From NCBI GenBank assembly GCA_016714565.1, contig JADKDM010000025.1, positions 11,695 to 75,694 of the forward strand: 64,000 nt of DNA, in the 5' to 3' direction. The notes beneath the pieces are model-generated. The model made no database searches. It was not told the DNA's origin and was given only the letters and a program-made list of their open reading frames with translations. Positions 60,990-64,000 of this stretch are shown in pieces. How positions within the stretch are numbered: the first letter of the stretch is position 1; every line of letters begins with the position of its first letter. This stretch comes from Candidatus Villigracilis propinquus (GTDB taxonomy: Bacteria; Chloroflexota; Anaerolineae; Anaerolineales; Villigracilaceae). A program made the position numbers and the translations under genes.

Positions 60990-61622
60990 TTATGCTTCGC
61001 GCGGCTCTGCTTTCAAAAGAAAAATTCCCTGCCAGACGCTAACGACCACACTCATTACAAAAGCGCCTCCCTCAAGTTCAGGCAGCAGGTACACAAACAG
61101 TGACATAACTCCTCCCAAAAAATACAGCGCAACCAATATACGCGGAAGGCGTTTGGAGGCCCAACCTGCTGACCCGATCAATAGCAAGGCCCACCCGAAG
61201 AAGTGCCATGCCGCCCCGATCACGCCCGCTACGAGCGTCGCCCAGACAGTGAGAACTGTGATGGATGATTCCAGATGCAGGTCGGGATGAATCAAATGGT
61301 AATGACGGTTGGCAGACCGAATGCAAGCAACAGCCACAAATGCGCATGATGCGGCAATGGAGGCAAGCAAGGCCAGATCCATACGGCGCGGAGCGTACAC
61401 ACCGATACGTTCCCGAAGGGCAATGACTGCGATAATGAGGCTGGCAGCCCAAACGGGTCCGTACAGAAAATCAGCGAGGGAATAGGTAAACGGCCCCATC
61501 GCATCCCGCAAGTTCCCCGCCAGGTAGATCGAAGCTGACGAGACAATAGCAACTGCCAGCAGGAAGGAAGCGAGCCCGCCCCATTTCTGCATCGATTCAT
61601 TTTCTGATTTTGGGCCGAACAT
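60990..61622 (-). CDS. Membrane protein with six hydrophobic segments
   Basis: A 210-residue protein with about six hydrophobic segments. Distinctive parts include GNLRDAMGPFTYSLADFLYGPVWAASLI and HYHLIHPDLHLESS, the latter a His-rich exposed loop. It has no recognised family. A start at 61592 (MQKWGG) is an alternative to 61622. It stands alone near the MITE-like element. Confidence 0.55.
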   Translation of the reverse strand: MFGPKSENESMQKWGGLASFLLAVAIVSSASIYLAGNLRDAMGPFTYSLADFLYGPVWAASLIIAVIALRERIGVYAPRRMDLALLASIAASCAFVAVACIRSANRHYHLIHPDLHLESSITVLTVWATLVAGVIGAAWHFFGWALLLIGSAGWASKRLPRILVALYFLGGVMSLFVYLLPELEGGAFVMSVVVSVWQGIFLLKAEPREA

Positions 61623-61767
61623 AAACTCACATCCTTTCCATGTATGGCGATCAACAGCAGCTCAAACGGATAGGCATACACCGTTTATGTATGCATTATA
61701 AACAAAATCGCTCATAGACTTATTGTTTTCAAACGCGGACAAATGGGATCAAGGGAACACTCCCTCT

Positions 61768-61802
61768 AAAAAAATAAGTGCGGACCTTGAGGGTCCGCAC
61801 TT
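61768..61802 (-). terminator. Intrinsic terminator of the DUF3597 gene
   Basis: Stem AAGTGCGGACC / GGTCCGCACTT with a 5-base loop, followed by a T run on the minus strand, directly after the stop codon. Confidence 0.85.
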
Positions 61803-61827
61803 ATCAAAAACAGTAATGTCAAAACGT

Positions 61828-62334
61828 TTAATCCAAAAGTGACTGGGGAATATTGCCGCCGTTCTCGGCGATCTTCTTCAATACTTCCTTGTGGAGCCAG
61901 GTGTTCATTTTCGCTGAGTCGCTCATCATGTCGGCGGGGCAGCCAAGCTCGGTGGCAAGTTCGTTGCGTGCTTCGCGGCTGCTGTCGATGTCCAATATTT
62001 TGAGCAAGTCTACAATGGACACTTTCCAGTTGAGGTCTTTTCCTGCGGCAAGTTCTTCGAGGTGTTTGACCACATCCACAACGGAAATTGCCACGGGGGC
62101 GGCAGGAGCTGCTGCGGCATCGGCGGCTTCTTTTGCAGCCTGAGCAGCAACAGTTGCCTTGACTTTTTCTATGGTGGCTTCCGCTTCTTTGGCGGCGCGT
62201 GCAGCCTGACCTGCTGCCAGAGCGGCTTCGGGTCTTTCAGCGGCTACGATCTTGGCAGGTGCGGAGGGTGCGGCGGCTGGCTCTTCCTTTTTCTTTAGGT
62301 GAAGCTTTTCGAGAATTTTGTCAAAGAATCCCAT
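61828..62334 (-). CDS. DUF3597 protein
   Basis: A 168-residue soluble protein: MGFFDKILEKLHLKKKEEP, an Ala-rich charged linker (about 25-85) and the DUF3597 domain (VVDVVKHLEELAAGKDLNWKVSIVDLLKILDIDSSREARNELATELGCP through LHKEVLKKIAENGGNIPQSLL). Function is unknown; the fold is alpha-helical and often seen with a KxL-type start. A promoter with TTGAAT-N16-TATAAT lies about 75 bases upstream of the start. Confidence 0.87.
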   Translation of the reverse strand: MGFFDKILEKLHLKKKEEPAAAPSAPAKIVAAERPEAALAAGQAARAAKEAEATIEKVKATVAAQAAKEAADAAAAPAAPVAISVVDVVKHLEELAAGKDLNWKVSIVDLLKILDIDSSREARNELATELGCPADMMSDSAKMNTWLHKEVLKKIAENGGNIPQSLLD

Positions 62335-62418
62335 GGGTAGTACTCCTTTTTATGTTTGGAAAGAATATGATTTGGATACGATCTGTATTGATCTATATCC
62401 TTTGAGTAGTACACCTCC

Positions 62419-62446
62419 ATTATATTCGCATTAAGCGTGGATTCAA
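62419..62446 (-). promoter_or_regulatory. Sigma-70-like promoter of the DUF3597 gene
   Basis: TTGAAT (-35) and TATAAT (-10) on the minus strand with a 16-base spacer; the 5' leader is about 75 bases and includes AAAGGAGTACTACCC before the ATG. Confidence 0.6.
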
Positions 62447-62573
62447 TCCCCTATCGTATGGCTTTTCCAAAGTGATTAAGAGCATTGAGGTTCTGGAACA
62501 ATGAGGTGATGAATGATATTTAAATAGTTTTTTCTACAAATCACCCCGTGGACTTGCTTTTCCTAATACGAGA

Positions 62574-63095
62574 TCAACCGCCCAATTGCGGATACACCTT
62601 CTCTGCCCAGGCGTGGATGGCTTTCCAGTCGCGGTGATCGCCTTCCTTCCATACGCCGAAGAGCACGCTCAAGCGGAACTTGACTCGCTCCGCAAAGGAT
62701 TCTACTCTGCTGATGTTCAACGTGCCTGCGAAGAGACCTTCATCCACGGGCCGCACCAACTCGCGGACTGGCCCAAGCCAGGAGGAGATGTGTTCACGAT
62801 ACTTTTCTCCATTTGGCATGGCGAGTGTCATACACACAAGGAATGCCGCGAAGGGTTTCTTTGCGAGAGTTTTTTGATTCGTCCTGACGAATTGCATGGC
62901 CTCAGGCAGCCACGCCGCCCCGCGGACTGCACTACCCGCCACAACAGCCTGATACGCATCCAGGTCTTTGACTTCGTTCATCGGAAGCACATCCACCTGC
63001 GCGCCGCATTCGGTGAAGGTCTTTCCAATCGCCTGCGCAACGCCGGTTGTGGCGTCCAGTCGGCTGGCATAAGTGATCAATATTTTCTTGGACAT
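62574..63095 (-). CDS. Flavodoxin-domain protein (HemG-like)
   Basis: A 173-residue FMN-binding flavodoxin-like protein. It starts MSKKILITYASRLDATTGVAQAIGKTF with the phosphate-binding loop TYASRLDATTG, then VVAGSAVRGAAWLPEAMQFVRTN and the FMN side AFLVCMTLAM. This resembles the menaquinone-dependent protoporphyrinogen oxidase HemG; heme or other redox roles are possible. The start at 63095 follows the conserved N-terminus; upstream in-frame sequence is not protein-like. Single gene. Confidence 0.8.
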   Translation of the reverse strand: MSKKILITYASRLDATTGVAQAIGKTFTECGAQVDVLPMNEVKDLDAYQAVVAGSAVRGAAWLPEAMQFVRTNQKTLAKKPFAAFLVCMTLAMPNGEKYREHISSWLGPVRELVRPVDEGLFAGTLNISRVESFAERVKFRLSVLFGVWKEGDHRDWKAIHAWAEKVYPQLGG

Positions 63096-63181
63096 CGGAA
63101 TTTCTCCTTTCCTCCACTGTATAACGTTGACAGGTTCTGTGGAAGTGAGTTTTATCCTTGCATTTTGACACGCAAATGCAA

Positions 63182-63278
63182 AGACCTGACAGGTTTCTAC
63201 AAGGCCATAATTAACAAGCATCCTCGTCGGCGCATGGGACTTGGTCAACTCATGTCACGATGAAACCTGTCAGGTCTG
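63182..63278. repeat. Inverted repeat (AGACCTGACAGGTTTC)
   Basis: AGACCTGACAGGTTTC at 63182-63197 and GAAACCTGTCAGGTCT at 63262-63277 are perfect inverse copies, separated by ~65 bases in the gap between the flavodoxin and HU genes. A third partial copy (GACAGGTTCTG) is at 63129. Confidence 0.6.
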
Positions 63279-63449
63279 CCATTACCAAAAGTGACTGTCA
63301 CCTATCTCTTCCAAATTCAGACCGACAAACTCCCATTCCCATCCCACTAATTTCCTACATACAAGTATTTTCTTCTTTTGTAAAATGTCTAATATCGGGG
63401 GGATACGGATGTCCTCCTGAACAACACATCATTTTTAGGAGGAAGTATC

Positions 63450-63860
63450 ATGAGCGTGAAATTCAATGTTGTGGAACGGGGAAATCCGAGCAATCGCGAA
63501 GCCCCAAAGAAGTTCTATCCATCCATTCAATCCAGCGGACGTGTGACGACGCGCGAGGTGGCAGAGATGGCCGCCCAGCGTTCGACCCTGAGCAAGATGG
63601 ACATGATGGCTGCCATCGAAAGTTTTCTGGAGATCATTCCTGAACAACTTGCGAAGGGCAACATCGTGGAGTTGGGCGAATTCGGCTCGTTTTGGCTGAG
63701 AGTGGAAGCAGAAGGCGCAGAAAGCACGGACGCCGTCAATGCCACCCAGATCACGGCGGTCAAGCCGCGTTTCAACCCCGGCAAGCTGTTCAAGAAGATG
63801 CTGGACGCCATCGAATTCGTGAAGGGAGCGCACGTCACTACTCCCCCCGTAGAAGATTAG
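63450..63860 (+). CDS. HU-family DNA-binding protein (HU-CCDC81 type)
   Basis: A 136-residue HU/IHF-related DNA-binding protein. After an N-terminal extension (MSVKFNVVERGNPSNREAPKKFYPSI) the HU core reads TTREVAEMAAQRSTLSKMDMMAAIESFLEIIPEQLAKGNIVELGEFGSFWLRVEAEG, then KPRFNPGKLFKKMLDAIEFVKG. The G-E-F-G-S-F motif marks the HU beta-arm base. It probably bends and compacts DNA. A GGAGGAAG site precedes the ATG. Confidence 0.85.
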   Translation: MSVKFNVVERGNPSNREAPKKFYPSIQSSGRVTTREVAEMAAQRSTLSKMDMMAAIESFLEIIPEQLAKGNIVELGEFGSFWLRVEAEGAESTDAVNATQITAVKPRFNPGKLFKKMLDAIEFVKGAHVTTPPVED

Positions 63861-63875
63861 CCTGTACTGTACCTT

Positions 63876-63903
63876 GCAGAGGCGGATAGCTATCCGCCTC
63901 TGC
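63876..63903. terminator. Palindromic terminator after the HU-like gene
   Basis: A perfect palindrome of 28 bases (GCAGAGGCGGATAG / CTATCCGCCTCTGC), following the stop codon. The T tract is weak (TATTTG). Confidence 0.65.
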
Positions 63904-63944
63904 TATTTGATAGAGAAGACCCTTACTGGCTATCCGCAAAAAAA

Positions 63945-63997
63945 TGACAGTACATTTTGGAAAAGATGACAGTACAAGTTTAAGAAAATGACAGTAC
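63945..63997. mobile_element. Three 22-bp-spaced TGACAGTAC repeats, probable IS end
   Basis: TGACAGTAC occurs at 63945, 63967 and 63989, exactly 22 bases apart, each preceded by an A-rich stretch (AAAATGACAGTAC). Multiple spaced repeats at the ends are typical of IS21-family elements (transposase-binding sites). The element would continue beyond the window. No transposase is visible here. Confidence 0.45.
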
Positions 63998-64000
63998 CTT

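Noticed and set aside
63945..63997. CRISPR array
   Set aside because: Repeats are only 9 bases and spacers 13, far too short, with no cas genes.

Overview
The window reads as ordinary chromosome of a free-living bacterium, most likely a Chloroflexota of the class Anaerolineae. This is an inference from the mix of proteins: lipoproteins with Pro/Thr linkers, paired Tat-exported L,D-transpeptidases, a VKOR/CcdA thiol-redox set, an ALDH7-type dehydrogenase, MtnA plus a class II aldolase, DUF3597 and DUF4342 proteins, and many intergenic palindromes. No outer-membrane machinery is seen. There is no prophage, plasmid replicon, CRISPR array or rRNA operon. The only stable RNA gene is an initiator tRNA-Met. 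The last 60 bases look like the repeat-bearing tip of an insertion sequence that continues beyond the window.

Layout. 1-5.7 kb: a Cys-cluster protein (cut by the left edge), an ALDH7 dehydrogenase, a thioesterase/racemase pair, two tandem lipoproteins, YbaK, a small membrane protein and a cNMP-binding protein. 5.8-10.9 kb: RelA/SpoT, MoeA, VKOR, an acidic Cys protein and a SpoU rRNA methyltransferase. 10.9-16.9 kb: a CDF-like transporter, a DUF348/3D cell-wall protein, an LCP ligase, RsmA and a duplicated SH3-type lipoprotein whose first copy is broken. 16.9-22.3 kb: a minus-strand block with AhcY, a PfkB kinase, MtnA and a class II aldolase, fitting disposal of S-adenosylmethionine by-products, with an orphan PotD upstream. 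22.4-34.8 kb: a TPR lytic transglycosylase, the DUF167-YggT-YggS group, PgeF, a glutaredoxin-DUF2085 fusion, CcdA, an L,D-transpeptidase, a three-gene patatin/esterase operon, a CAP-LysM protein and a class V aminotransferase. 34.9-40.8 kb: CysE, carbamate kinase, sulfotransferase, an MFS transporter, SmpB, an unknown protein and tRNA-fMet. 41-50 kb: an aspartate-less response regulator, an orphan DNA methyltransferase, a second L,D-transpeptidase, a SWIM protein behind an attenuator-like leader, a GH13 enzyme with a histone-H1-like tail and a hybrid membrane/GAF histidine kinase. 50-64 kb: small and poorly known genes with GNAT, M29 peptidase, PPOX, ICMT-like, PPK2, GH13, MazF, DUF3597, flavodoxin and HU-like proteins.

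A technical point affects the whole annotation. At least seven otherwise well-conserved genes (ALDH, a lipoprotein, relA, moeA, the 3D protein, a second lipoprotein and GH13) are split by a single-base indel, usually in a homopolymer run. I read most of these as residual assembly errors and annotate the joined genes.

No single clearly new defence or mobile system is present. The most interesting items are the SAM-by-product salvage block, the leader/terminator arrangement before the SWIM gene, the degenerate receiver-domain regulator, the lysine-rich tail on a glycosidase, a 150-bp MITE-like insertion sitting at a stop codon, and the 22-bp-period repeats at the right edge.
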